29,888 nt of DNA, taken from the IMG/VR virus record IMGVR_UViG_3300025767_000089, positions 1-29,888 of that record, one strand, 5' to 3'. This document shows, one piece after another, positions 14,865-23,997 of this stretch (position 1 is the first letter of the stretch; each line of letters opens with the position of its first letter). The notes beneath the pieces are model-generated. The model saw only the letters and a list, made by a program, of their open reading frames with translations, made no database searches and was not told where the DNA came from. Both the position numbers and the translations under genes were made by a program. This DNA comes from a virus.

Positions 14865-16108
14865 TAGTCATGCTCTAAATTATCAGCTCCTAAATAAATC
14901 ATATAACCAACTGTAGTTGCAAGCGGTGTGATCGCCACATCTTTAACTTGATTAAATCCACCATCTTCTCCAGTTTCAATACCAACACCCGCGTTATAAT
15001 TCATTATACTTTCACCAGTTTGTATTGCCTGAGATGCATACATCGGAGCTGAAACAGTATGTTTATGATCAGGAACCGAAATATTAAAGCTTGAAGTAGC
15101 AGATCCAGATTCACGATCAGCTGTAGCAGATGGTGCAGAACTAGAACCTGCATTTTGAATATCCCATCCCATAGGAAATCTACCTCTCATATCTGGAGTA
15201 ATGTAATCCGGATAACCGACACCAGACCATGTAGCACCCCAACAGTAATACCAACCAGCCCAGTCACCAATACCTTTACCGGCTTGTTTGCCAGTACCAG
15301 CTGACCAGCCTAGAACCTTTGAACCATTATTAAGTACAAATGCAGGTACCATAACCATTGTACCAATAGGCACAACACTAGCCTCACCCCATTCGAAAGC
15401 ACCGTTTGAATTAGTAGCCATAATCACTTTACCAGTTGGATCAACGACATTAGGATCATTAAATTCAACATTTCCATTAAACTCAACCGTATTACCTGAA
15501 TTGAAATTAACATCAGTGTCAATTAAAGAACCATCTTTATTAAAATCTATAAAACTAGATCCATTAAAGTTTAAGTCTAATCCTTTACCATTAAACCCAT
15601 AAACCACATCAGAACCTACCGCAGAACTTAAAAAATCTAAAGTTTTAGCACTACCATTGTCTTTAAAAACAACATCAATGTAATTAGAGTCATTACCGTT
15701 AGTATCGAATCTGATAACTTTACCTAAATAGGATTCACTTACAAATTTAATGCTAGAAGCACTATATGGTGCTGGCGAATTAATACTGGTAGCAGTTAGA
15801 TCACCAATAACAATATTAGAAGGTCTGCCACCCTCTGTTTTAGTAAAGATAGTTCCAGAATATGTCGAAGATGCTAATGCATCGCCAACAAAGAAATCAG
15901 TGTAATCTCCAGGGTCACCTTTAGGACCAATAGGACCTTGAGCACCTGTTGCACCTGTTGCACCAGTTCCACCGCTTGCACCTTTAGCACCCGTTGCACC
16001 AATTGGACCACCTCCATTTGCTAGAATTTGGTCAAAATTGTAATTAATTTTATCGATCTGCTGTGCTTGTGAATCACCGTCAAAGATCTCTTTAATGTTA
16101 ATAGCCAT
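14864..16108 (-). CDS. Short tail fibre with collagen-like and tail-collar domains
   Basis: The N terminus (IKEIFDGDSQAQQIDKINYN) is a typical phage fibre attachment segment. About eleven Gly-X-Y triplets follow (G34 to G67), a collagen-like trimer rod, then beta-rich spacer repeats (F-N-G-N-V-E-F style, 170-220). The C-terminal tail-collar domain has P-I-G-T-M (247-251), W-Y-Y-C-W-G, then D306-M-R-G-R-F-P-M-G-W and H348-K-H. The collar domain is found in T4 gp12, the short tail fibre that anchors the phage to the cell surface, where His pairs bind metal. Function in receptor contact is likely. Whether it is the true gp12 counterpart or another fibre is open. Confidence 0.85.
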   Translation of the reverse strand: MAINIKEIFDGDSQAQQIDKINYNFDQILANGGGPIGATGAKGASGGTGATGATGAQGPIGPKGDPGDYTDFFVGDALASSTYSGTIFTKTEGGRPSNIVIGDLTATSINSPAPYSASSIKFVSESYLGKVIRFDTNGNDSNYIDVVFKDNGSAKTLDFLSSAVGSDVVYGFNGKGLDLNFNGSSFIDFNKDGSLIDTDVNFNSGNTVEFNGNVEFNDPNVVDPTGKVIMATNSNGAFEWGEASVVPIGTMVMVPAFVLNNGSKVLGWSAGTGKQAGKGIGDWAGWYYCWGATWSGVGYPDYITPDMRGRFPMGWDIQNAGSSSAPSATADRESGSATSSFNISVPDHKHTVSAPMYASQAIQTGESIMNYNAGVGIETGEDGGFNQVKDVAITPLATTVGYMIYLGADNLEHD

Positions 16109-16112
16109 TTGA

Positions 16113-19100
16113 TTAGCTTCTTATTTTTATATAAATGTATAGCTTATGTCTAAAGCCAGCTCTTTTGTTATATATTACCCTTAATTTTAAAGGATTTATA
16201 GTATCATACTCTATTCTGAAGTTTTTGCTTTCTGTAAATCCAGAGTCTAGAATATCATTTAAATTCTCAGCTGAAACTACAGTACTTGATGCTATTGTTT
16301 TATCATCTTTAGCATATACCTTTATTTCTTCAATATTCATTAACTTTAATAGGTTAACTTCAATGTATTTTCTAATATCATCTCTTAAAGAAGTTTTATC
16401 ACCGTATGATTGTGAAACTTCTACGAATTTCTTAATAGAAAGACCAGCGTTATCGTCTTCAAGTAGATTGACTAAAAGATTATCAACATACATATCTAAG
16501 TATATTCTTTCAGCATCTTCAAATTGAGCAATATCTTTTGTAAAGTTATTAGCTTGATCTATCGACTTTAAAGTATCTAAAGTATTGACCTTTTCAATAG
16601 CATCATACGTAGTTATTTCATATTTAGATTTTGGTAGGTTTAGCGTAGAGGCTAAGAACGCTGACTCTTCATGTGTTGATAGAGTTCCGTACACATTCTT
16701 ATTACTTTGTTTACTACCGTTCTTAACGTAAAACTCATCTTCCCAAGAAGATCTGAATACATTAATGTCTCTTTTTTCTATAGCAACCTCATCAATTAAA
16801 GGGTATTTTGGTTGACTGCCAGTTGTGTTTGACAACTTTAATATACCATCTGCTTTTTCAGGATTGACTTTGTGATAAAAAAGATCTTCTATCAAACCAT
16901 ATTTGTATTGACCTCTATTGACATATGAACCAAATGCGATGCCAAGTCTATTATAAGTATTGTATAGTAGCTTTTCTCTTTCTTCTTCTAATGTTAAAGT
17001 ACCTTGATCCTCTAATTGAGTTGTCTTAAAGTATTGATATAAATCAGTAAATGTTACAACTGGTCTAGTTAGTGGTGTGTAATACCCTGACATTCTAATA
17101 AGAGTTGCTTGATATGCATCATCTCTTTCAACTACAATATAACCAACTTTACCAGCTGAAACCTTATAACTTTGTGGTTTATTTGGGTCAGCTATCGGTT
17201 TAAGCGTAGACATTTTAGTTAGCTTATGACCATCTTCAACGTTTAGAATGAATCTATTAGGATTAATTGTACCATCTTCTTCAACAGTTAAATACTCGAT
17301 TGACGTAGTATCATTATTGTTTAATATATCGACAATATTCTTAGTAGAAACGTATTCGGTTAGCGACTTAAATAATCCATAACCACCATCTTGGTATTCA
17401 AACGTTATATTCTCCCAGTCACTTGTAGATAAACTTGTAATATTAAGTGTATTTGAACCACCTAATTCTTGAATCTTATAATTATCAGTCGCAATTCTAA
17501 TAGCATTATTAGAAGTAACACTTATTACAGGAGCATACCAGTCTAATCCAGCATAACTAAACTTGATCTTATTATATCCACCGTTTTGATTAATAGGTAT
17601 GTCCCTAATCAGCGTAGTGTTAACCCCGACTGCATCCGCATATTTACCATCAGCATCTTGTGCTATGTCAAAGTTTAAATAACCGTTTATTTCGGTATCA
17701 TCGATAGAACCATTACTAAATACATCTCGTAAGCTATATAGTAGTTCTCTGTTTATTGATTCAAAACCAGTTTCAGTTGAGTTTAGTTCAATGTATAAAC
17801 ACACAAACTTAAACGCTTTGTTTTGAACAACTTTGATCTCTACGCCATTTTTACTTTGATTAGCGTTGAAATTAAGAACTGCTGTAAATTTATAGTCATT
17901 AAAAGAAGTTGAAGTTATTAAATTCTTAGGGTTTGTTTCGTTAAATTCTTTTCTTTCGTATAACTTAACCTTTAGACCTCTAAATAATGCTTCAGATGGT
18001 GCTTGAGTAGATCCGCCTCTAAGTCTAACATATTTAGCAGATGGTCCAGCTGGCGCAAAACCTGCTCCAGCAACGTCATAGCCCTCATAAACAAAAAGTC
18101 TATCAAAATAATTGTTATTGACATCAGTTAGTTTAGATAAGTCTAAATTAATATCGATCTCTGGTTGAATATAACTCTTAAGACTTGTAACCATATTGGC
18201 TACATCGCGAGAGCTTGTTAAAGAATCGTAGTACGGATGCTTATATAAATAGTACCATTCATGTGTCATGTCAGCTATACTTCTACCTCTAACATCAATG
18301 TCAGGCGACAGATTAGTTTTACCAAAAGCTTCACTCATTGAAAGCATATATGGCATTTCTTTAGCATTATGTCCATCTAAATATCTCCACTTATTAATAG
18401 TAGGTATAATTCTAGAAGCTAAGGCAAGTTCAGTGTTGTAGTTTTCTTGTAAACGATCATACTCATTAGCTATTGAAATAACACCGGATGAATTTTTAGT
18501 TACTGAGTTCTTGACACCTTGTAGATTTGCATATGTATCTTGTAGTAGATCCACTTGATTTGCATCTACACCTGATATATTGTAATCTATTTCATATTGT
18601 AATTCACCTAATTCTGAATTTGCAGTAGAATAAAAGTTAAAATCAAAATCATGGAAGTCAAATGCTTCAAACTTACCAAACTTAATTGTATTCTCAGTCC
18701 ATAATTGAAGATTAACATCTTTTATTTCTCTTCTATCAATTGGTCCACTTATACAAACCCTGTAATACTTGGTTTGAACTGGATCTTTTATAGTTTCAAC
18801 TACTTTAATAAATCCATTTTTAGTTTTAAGATATGTGTTTTCATCAATATCTCCAACTTCATCTTCTGAAATTAAAAAGCCTTGACCATCAAATGAACCA
18901 CCTAAGCCAACATATACATTATAATCATCATAAAAAGCCTGGTCAAAACCGATCTTTCGAGTCTCATTATCACTTAAACCTACTATAGAAAGACAATCAT
19001 TATTAGTATTATTAACAGAGAATGCCATGTTATATCTTCTGTTACCTGAAGATGTATTTGTAATAAGAATCTTGTTATTATTAACTGTAACATCTAAGTG

Positions 19101-20555
19101 CAAATCTAATATATTTAGCATCGCGCCTCTCATGGCTTTAGCAATATCTCTTGTAGAACCTTTAGTTGAAAACTTATGAGCTTCTGATTCTCCAGCATCT
19201 AGTGTTTGACTTTCAGCAATTATTGTGAATCTTGATAAATCAAGAAAGTCTTCTTGCATTTCAGTTTTAAGACCTAAAATATATTCATCAGCCGGGTTAG
19301 GCGTATCAATGACTTCTATTTCAATAAAATCCTTTGCGTTGTCCAAGTAAGACGTAATTGTTAATGTGTCTTCTCTCTTAACAAACTTAGACGTGTCTAT
19401 ATTGAACGCGTTCACATTCAGTTTAAGCGCGCTTTGATCACTATCAATAAGATTCTTTATGTGGGCAAATGACTTACCAGATTTTACCCAGTGTAATGTT
19501 GGATCATATAGTTCAGTCTTAGGTAACATGTCTAAATCAGTTAGACTAGTATTCGTTAAATCAAAATTAGTTTTAACAGTGTCGCTGTTGATTTGAAGTA
19601 CATTATTGGTATATTTGATATGCTTAAATTCACCTTCTTCATGTGCATTAACATAAACGCCAATATATCTATTGACTTCATATGCATTATCGAAGTCTTC
19701 GAATAAGAATTCTAAGTTGATTAGATTAGCACTAACAAGCTGATTTCTTTTAAATCCGTGTGTAATGAATTCGTTGTTAAGCATTTCTACTCTGTCTTGT
19801 AAAACAAAGTCTCTATAAATGTATTCGCCCTTAGAAGAGAAACCACCTTTATATAAATCAATACCATTCCATGAAGACTTTTCGTCTTTCTCAAATGAAA
19901 TAGTTAACGGAGCTTTAGGTCTTTTTGGATCATTAACGAATGTATCTAGATATGTACCTATTTTAGAGCCCGTTGATTTTCTAAGATCAAACGTTTTAAC
20001 AATTGTTGCGTTAGACAACATATTCATTATATGAGAATTAATGCCGTCTCTAGTTGGTACAATAGGATCACTATCATCAACCGAATCTAAGAGAACATTA
20101 CCTGAAACTGGCTCTTCAATTCTGTAAATTACAAAATATTCAGGTAGCTTTTCATTAATCCATAAAGGTGCCATGAATCTAATATTCTCATCGAAACCTT
20201 TAGATCCATTTAATCTAGCACCATAATTGTATTGTTCTTCGTATTGCTTATTATATTCTCTATAAACTGAAAGATCAGAGTCAGTTCTATAGACATCATA
20301 GATTGTATTATTGGGTGTATTAGCGTAAAAAGAAGCTAAGTCATAAGCATAATGACCATTAGCATCAAGATTAAACTTCTTGTATCTTTGATCACTTAAT
20401 GCTCTATTAGCATTGATAGAATCTAGGTATATTTCACCTTTAGAATCTACAACAAGCTTTACGTTTGAAGACAATAATGGGTTAGTACGCAGAATTGCAT
20501 TACTTTTACCCTCAATAGAGTTATTGTTTGCTTCGAAATTTAAGTTAGTAGCCAT
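16113..20555 (-). CDS. Giant tail/baseplate structural protein (1480 aa)
   Basis: The longest gene of the window encodes 1480 residues, beginning MATNLNFEANNNSIEGKSNA. It is acidic, rich in Asn, Asp, Tyr and Leu, has no signal peptide or transmembrane segment and shows no catalytic motif. A conserved-looking N-terminal block contains F-M-A-P-L-W-I-N-E-K-L-P-E-Y-F-V-I-Y-R (about 149-167). Long beta-rich stretches follow, and the end (KIRS) is basic. Size and position among fibre and baseplate genes suggest a baseplate wedge or tail-fibre scaffold, in the place of large T4 proteins such as gp7 or gp10, but I see no sequence likeness to either. The start at 20555 is preceded by an exact TATAAATA. 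Confidence 0.8.
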   Translation of the reverse strand: MATNLNFEANNNSIEGKSNAILRTNPLLSSNVKLVVDSKGEIYLDSINANRALSDQRYKKFNLDANGHYAYDLASFYANTPNNTIYDVYRTDSDLSVYREYNKQYEEQYNYGARLNGSKGFDENIRFMAPLWINEKLPEYFVIYRIEEPVSGNVLLDSVDDSDPIVPTRDGINSHIMNMLSNATIVKTFDLRKSTGSKIGTYLDTFVNDPKRPKAPLTISFEKDEKSSWNGIDLYKGGFSSKGEYIYRDFVLQDRVEMLNNEFITHGFKRNQLVSANLINLEFLFEDFDNAYEVNRYIGVYVNAHEEGEFKHIKYTNNVLQINSDTVKTNFDLTNTSLTDLDMLPKTELYDPTLHWVKSGKSFAHIKNLIDSDQSALKLNVNAFNIDTSKFVKREDTLTITSYLDNAKDFIEIEVIDTPNPADEYILGLKTEMQEDFLDLSRFTIIAESQTLDAGESEAHKFSTKGSTRDIAKAMRGAMLNILDLHLDVTVNNNKILITNTSSGNRRYNMAFSVNNTNNDCLSIVGLSDNETRKIGFDQAFYDDYNVYVGLGGSFDGQGFLISEDEVGDIDENTYLKTKNGFIKVVETIKDPVQTKYYRVCISGPIDRREIKDVNLQLWTENTIKFGKFEAFDFHDFDFNFYSTANSELGELQYEIDYNISGVDANQVDLLQDTYANLQGVKNSVTKNSSGVISIANEYDRLQENYNTELALASRIIPTINKWRYLDGHNAKEMPYMLSMSEAFGKTNLSPDIDVRGRSIADMTHEWYYLYKHPYYDSLTSSRDVANMVTSLKSYIQPEIDINLDLSKLTDVNNNYFDRLFVYEGYDVAGAGFAPAGPSAKYVRLRGGSTQAPSEALFRGLKVKLYERKEFNETNPKNLITSTSFNDYKFTAVLNFNANQSKNGVEIKVVQNKAFKFVCLYIELNSTETGFESINRELLYSLRDVFSNGSIDDTEINGYLNFDIAQDADGKYADAVGVNTTLIRDIPINQNGGYNKIKFSYAGLDWYAPVISVTSNNAIRIATDNYKIQELGGSNTLNITSLSTSDWENITFEYQDGGYGLFKSLTEYVSTKNIVDILNNNDTTSIEYLTVEEDGTINPNRFILNVEDGHKLTKMSTLKPIADPNKPQSYKVSAGKVGYIVVERDDAYQATLIRMSGYYTPLTRPVVTFTDLYQYFKTTQLEDQGTLTLEEEREKLLYNTYNRLGIAFGSYVNRGQYKYGLIEDLFYHKVNPEKADGILKLSNTTGSQPKYPLIDEVAIEKRDINVFRSSWEDEFYVKNGSKQSNKNVYGTLSTHEESAFLASTLNLPKSKYEITTYDAIEKVNTLDTLKSIDQANNFTKDIAQFEDAERIYLDMYVDNLLVNLLEDDNAGLSIKKFVEVSQSYGDKTSLRDDIRKYIEVNLLKLMNIEEIKVYAKDDKTIASSTVVSAENLNDILDSGFTESKNFRIEYDTINPLKLRVIYNKRAGFRHKLYIYIKIRS
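16122..16131 (-). promoter_or_regulatory. TATAAAAATA box before the collar-fibre gene
   Basis: TATAAAAATA on the minus strand lies 13 bases before the ATG at 16108, inside the last codons of the 1480-residue gene. The identical decamer stands 15 bases before the 472-residue head-internal gene. It may be a late-promoter variant of TATAAATA or a translation-enhancing A/T leader. Confidence 0.3.
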
Positions 20556-20603
20556 TAATCTATGATATATTTATAAGCGCTTGACTTATATATCATGGAT
20601 TAT
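20556..20603 (-). promoter_or_regulatory. Candidate late promoter and hairpin before the 1480-residue gene
   Basis: This 48-base gap contains, on the minus strand, GATATATAA (20594-20586) and an exact T4 late-promoter box TATAAATA (20575-20568) that ends 12 bases before the ATG. The two halves also form an imperfect hairpin: ATGATATATAAG (20596-20585) pairs with CTTATAAATATATCAT, with a 4-base bulge. No poly-U run follows, so it is not an intrinsic terminator on this strand. Confidence 0.5.
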
Positions 20604-23600
20604 TTACGCAGTATACTTAGCGAATACTTCTAGATCGAATGAGAATAGATCACTATCGATATCAAGAATATCTAAGCCAATTCTCTTAGAATATGTTAAG
20701 TTACTAGGAGTTGAATTTGAAATACCACCAATAAATCCAAGAGCTTCTTCAGCAACACCAGCATAATCAGTCATTCTGTATTGGAAAATTACGTCAATTG
20801 CAATTGCATTGTTTTCACCGTTCTTAATAACTCTTTTACCTGATGTATTATCTGCATCAACTGAAATAGATTCGATTGATAGTGGAGAAACAAATAAGTA
20901 AGATCCACATGATTTTGCACCTAATAAGTATTGATCATTAGGCTCAAAAGCCATCTTAACTGTTCTTTGTACAGTCGCATCGTAAAAATATGGTGTATTA
21001 ACGTTATCAAATTTAATAGACTTAGAGTGTACAACACCAGCTCCATTATCATAAATCGTAGAGAATGACGAACCATTCTGTACTTCCGGGTGATCGACGT
21101 GAATAAGAATAGAATCATCATATCTTAATGTCACTGGCAAGTTTTGAATATCAATTGATTCTGCATCTCCACCGATATAGGTACCACCCCAAATGTAATT
21201 GTTAGTATCTTTTACACCTGGATATAGAGATATAACATCCTTTGTAGAGTATTCATGTTCAATAGCACCAGTAGTATCGCCAATCTCTAAATTAGTAGTA
21301 ACATATAGATCATTAGATCTTGTAATGTCTTTAAATCTAGAGTATGCAAACTGACCTCTTAATTGAGAAGACTGTGTAGGAGCTTCGTTCAAGAAGTTTT
21401 CAGTTGTAAATTCAGATGCCGATGTATTTTGATATAGAACAGGTACTAAATCATATTTACCGTTTGCTAAGTAATATGTGTCATTTGCAACTTCAGTATC
21501 TATAGTTGTATTGGCATTGGCACCAAATACAGATCCTTGTGTTGATGTATATGCTGGTTGTTTTCTGTCTCCAGCAAGTCTTGAAATAAGTTCAAGAGGT
21601 GTTGCTTTAGAGTTCTCAAGAAGTATCTTGAAAGTTTTAGTTACAATATGACCCTTCTTAATTGTTAGATCTTTAACTTCATCAGTGTAATAGCCAGCAA
21701 AAATAGATTTAACTGTATTATTTTGAAGAGTTTCAGTTCTACCATCTTCATATTGAATCTTAACCGCAAGTTCTCCAACTGTTCCAGCAATCTTCTCTTT
21801 AAGTGCATTTATCTCATTTTGCATTTGAGTTAGTTTCTCAAATAAGTTGATTGGAGATTGCTCGCTTGTAAAGAAACCAGATGCAACGTTTTGTGCTTCG
21901 TGTGCAAAGTATTTGTCGCTAATAGAAAATGAATCAGCGGTATGTATGTATATGCCATTGCTTTCAAGTTCACTAATTAAACTAACCTTTGCAATCTCTT
22001 TAGAGTTTTCTTCAATTAAAGAAACCACTGACTCATCACCTTGAGTACCTGCTGGAAATTCAATTCTAGTAATATCAGACCAATCAGATTCTACTGGGTT
22101 AGCTGGCCAACCAGCCTCGGATAAAGACTTAACTCTAAATTCAACAACTTCTCCAGCTTGAATTGGAATATCAAGTTGATTAATATTAACCTCTTGACCG
22201 TTTTCAATAGCTTCAGTTGCCCAAATGTATTTACCAGTTACCTCGTCCTTAATTCTTTTTCTAGCTTTAGACTTAACTTCAATCCAATTAGAGAATACTC
22301 CAGTTTGTGTTGATCCACCGTCATTAACTTCAATTTGATTAATATCTGAAGGAGTACCATCAGATGAAAGGTATCTGTATTGAATTTTAAATTGTACAAC
22401 TTCCTGTGGTACAGTATCTCCAGCTAATTTAGAGATTGGCATTGGCCAAAAACCTCTAACTCTGTATTTCGCTGAAATATTTTTAATAGAACTGTTATCA
22501 GCAACTGATTTAATTTCATTAACTAATGAAGAATATAGCTTAGATTCTGCAGTTCTTTCATTTAGCATAGAAGTTAATTCATTTCTATCTCTATCTCTTT
22601 CAATTGATGAAGAGTATTTCTTAGTTGCGATTTCAGATCTTTTCTTAGATAGATCATCATCAAGTCTTTTGATCTTATCTTCAGTCGTAACTTTGTTAGA
22701 ATTAAGATCTTTGACTTTTTGGAATGAATTACTCTTAGTTAAGTGTGTGTTAACTTGTACAACCTTAAAAGAATTTGCATTAATTGAAGGTGCATCTGGT
22801 ACAACACCGACTGTTGAAGGTGGGATTGAATCTTCTTTAAGAGCTTTAATAAATTGCCCAAAGTCAGACACTTCTTCTTTATAGTAATCTGCAAGCGATT
22901 GTACTTCACCGTTAGCTCTTGTAATAACAAGATCGTTAGTGTAAAATGCAGTACCAGGTGACCAAGACTCAGCTTCAAAATTAGATTCAGGATCTACTGG
23001 TTTAATGAAGGCTACCATTCTTTCATCAAAACCTATGTTGATTTCAATGTTTTCGTAAGCCTCTTTGTTCTTGTATATCTTAAGTTGATTAGTGCCGATT
23101 TTAACAGCTTCATAACCTTCTAATAATAGAAGTTCAACTTCTAGTGTATCAGTATTAATAGCTAAAACTCTATACTTAGTTGAGTTATTACCTGAGTTTA
23201 GTAATAGTTCATCATTTACCTTTAGAGATTCAGTTTCTGACATTGATTTATCAGCATCACTGTAAGTCAATTTATCTAAAGAATATAGTTTAACTGATTT
23301 AGTTTGAGACACTCCGTCTACTACAATTGATCTCTGTGCAGTTCTAACATTAGTTACGTTAAAACCACCGTAGAATCTTGAAGATCTAACTGGTGCATCT
23401 ATAACCTCTTCGTCGACGATGTAAGAAACTGATGCAGTTTCAAGTTGAGAAATCATTGCATTGATTTCAATATTATCTAAACCTCTTAAGTTTTCGTCAA
23501 ACCACTCAGTTGACGCTGCATCGTTTGCATCAACAATATATCTTTTAAGTTTAATCTTCTCAACATCCGTTGGAATCTGTTGATTAACATTAATATTTAC

Positions 23601-23996
23601 TTGTAGTAATGGGTTTAAAAACGATTCAAAGAAGTTGTTAGACTTAGCTTCAAATTCTCTAGGAGTTTCTACTGAAGTTACAGATTTAGCAGGAGTCTTT
23701 AGCTTAGACTTTTGAATCTTTCTATAAGTGCCATCTGCCATTCTAACCGATGCATCAGAAGATCCAATACCTGACATTGATTTAAAGTTCTGGTCAAGTC
23801 TTTCAATTTCACGCTTTAAATAGCCGAACGCAGGAACCTGCACCGTCTTAAGATTACCTTGCTCATCGAATAAATCTAGAGATACGGTTTTCTTATCAGT
23901 TGTAATTGCTTCAGAAATCTTTTCGTAGTTCTCTAAAGAGTTCTGGTTCATTTCCAGAAACTGTCTGATTATTTGTGAGATTGAATTATTTGCCAT
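20604..23996 (-). CDS. Large tail/baseplate structural protein (1130 aa)
   Basis: An 1130-residue protein starting MANNSISQIIRQFLEMNQNS. The N-terminal 100 residues are helical. Around residues 430-500 there is a coiled coil rich in K, E and R (from the SFQKVKDLNSNKVTTEDKI region to the ELTSMLNERTAESKLYSS region). Next comes a beta domain with fibronectin-like spacing (VVQFKIQYRYLSSDGTPSD, then FRVKSLSEAGWPANPVESDW), and the C-terminal third is again beta-rich. No enzyme motif is visible. The mix of coiled coil and repeated beta domains suits a baseplate wedge or fibre-attachment protein. It starts one base after the TAA of the 630-residue gene, so the pair is probably made together. Confidence 0.8.
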   Translation of the reverse strand: MANNSISQIIRQFLEMNQNSLENYEKISEAITTDKKTVSLDLFDEQGNLKTVQVPAFGYLKREIERLDQNFKSMSGIGSSDASVRMADGTYRKIQKSKLKTPAKSVTSVETPREFEAKSNNFFESFLNPLLQVNINVNQQIPTDVEKIKLKRYIVDANDAASTEWFDENLRGLDNIEINAMISQLETASVSYIVDEEVIDAPVRSSRFYGGFNVTNVRTAQRSIVVDGVSQTKSVKLYSLDKLTYSDADKSMSETESLKVNDELLLNSGNNSTKYRVLAINTDTLEVELLLLEGYEAVKIGTNQLKIYKNKEAYENIEINIGFDERMVAFIKPVDPESNFEAESWSPGTAFYTNDLVITRANGEVQSLADYYKEEVSDFGQFIKALKEDSIPPSTVGVVPDAPSINANSFKVVQVNTHLTKSNSFQKVKDLNSNKVTTEDKIKRLDDDLSKKRSEIATKKYSSSIERDRDRNELTSMLNERTAESKLYSSLVNEIKSVADNSSIKNISAKYRVRGFWPMPISKLAGDTVPQEVVQFKIQYRYLSSDGTPSDINQIEVNDGGSTQTGVFSNWIEVKSKARKRIKDEVTGKYIWATEAIENGQEVNINQLDIPIQAGEVVEFRVKSLSEAGWPANPVESDWSDITRIEFPAGTQGDESVVSLIEENSKEIAKVSLISELESNGIYIHTADSFSISDKYFAHEAQNVASGFFTSEQSPINLFEKLTQMQNEINALKEKIAGTVGELAVKIQYEDGRTETLQNNTVKSIFAGYYTDEVKDLTIKKGHIVTKTFKILLENSKATPLELISRLAGDRKQPAYTSTQGSVFGANANTTIDTEVANDTYYLANGKYDLVPVLYQNTSASEFTTENFLNEAPTQSSQLRGQFAYSRFKDITRSNDLYVTTNLEIGDTTGAIEHEYSTKDVISLYPGVKDTNNYIWGGTYIGGDAESIDIQNLPVTLRYDDSILIHVDHPEVQNGSSFSTIYDNGAGVVHSKSIKFDNVNTPYFYDATVQRTVKMAFEPNDQYLLGAKSCGSYLFVSPLSIESISVDADNTSGKRVIKNGENNAIAIDVIFQYRMTDYAGVAEEALGFIGGISNSTPSNLTYSKRIGLDILDIDSDLFSFDLEVFAKYTA

Positions 23997-23997
23997 C

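Noticed and set aside
15900-16010. Short repeats in the plus strand resembling a repeat array
   Set aside because: They encode the Gly-X-Y collagen-like rod of the tail fibre with 9-base periodicity; there are no spacers, so this is not a CRISPR array.
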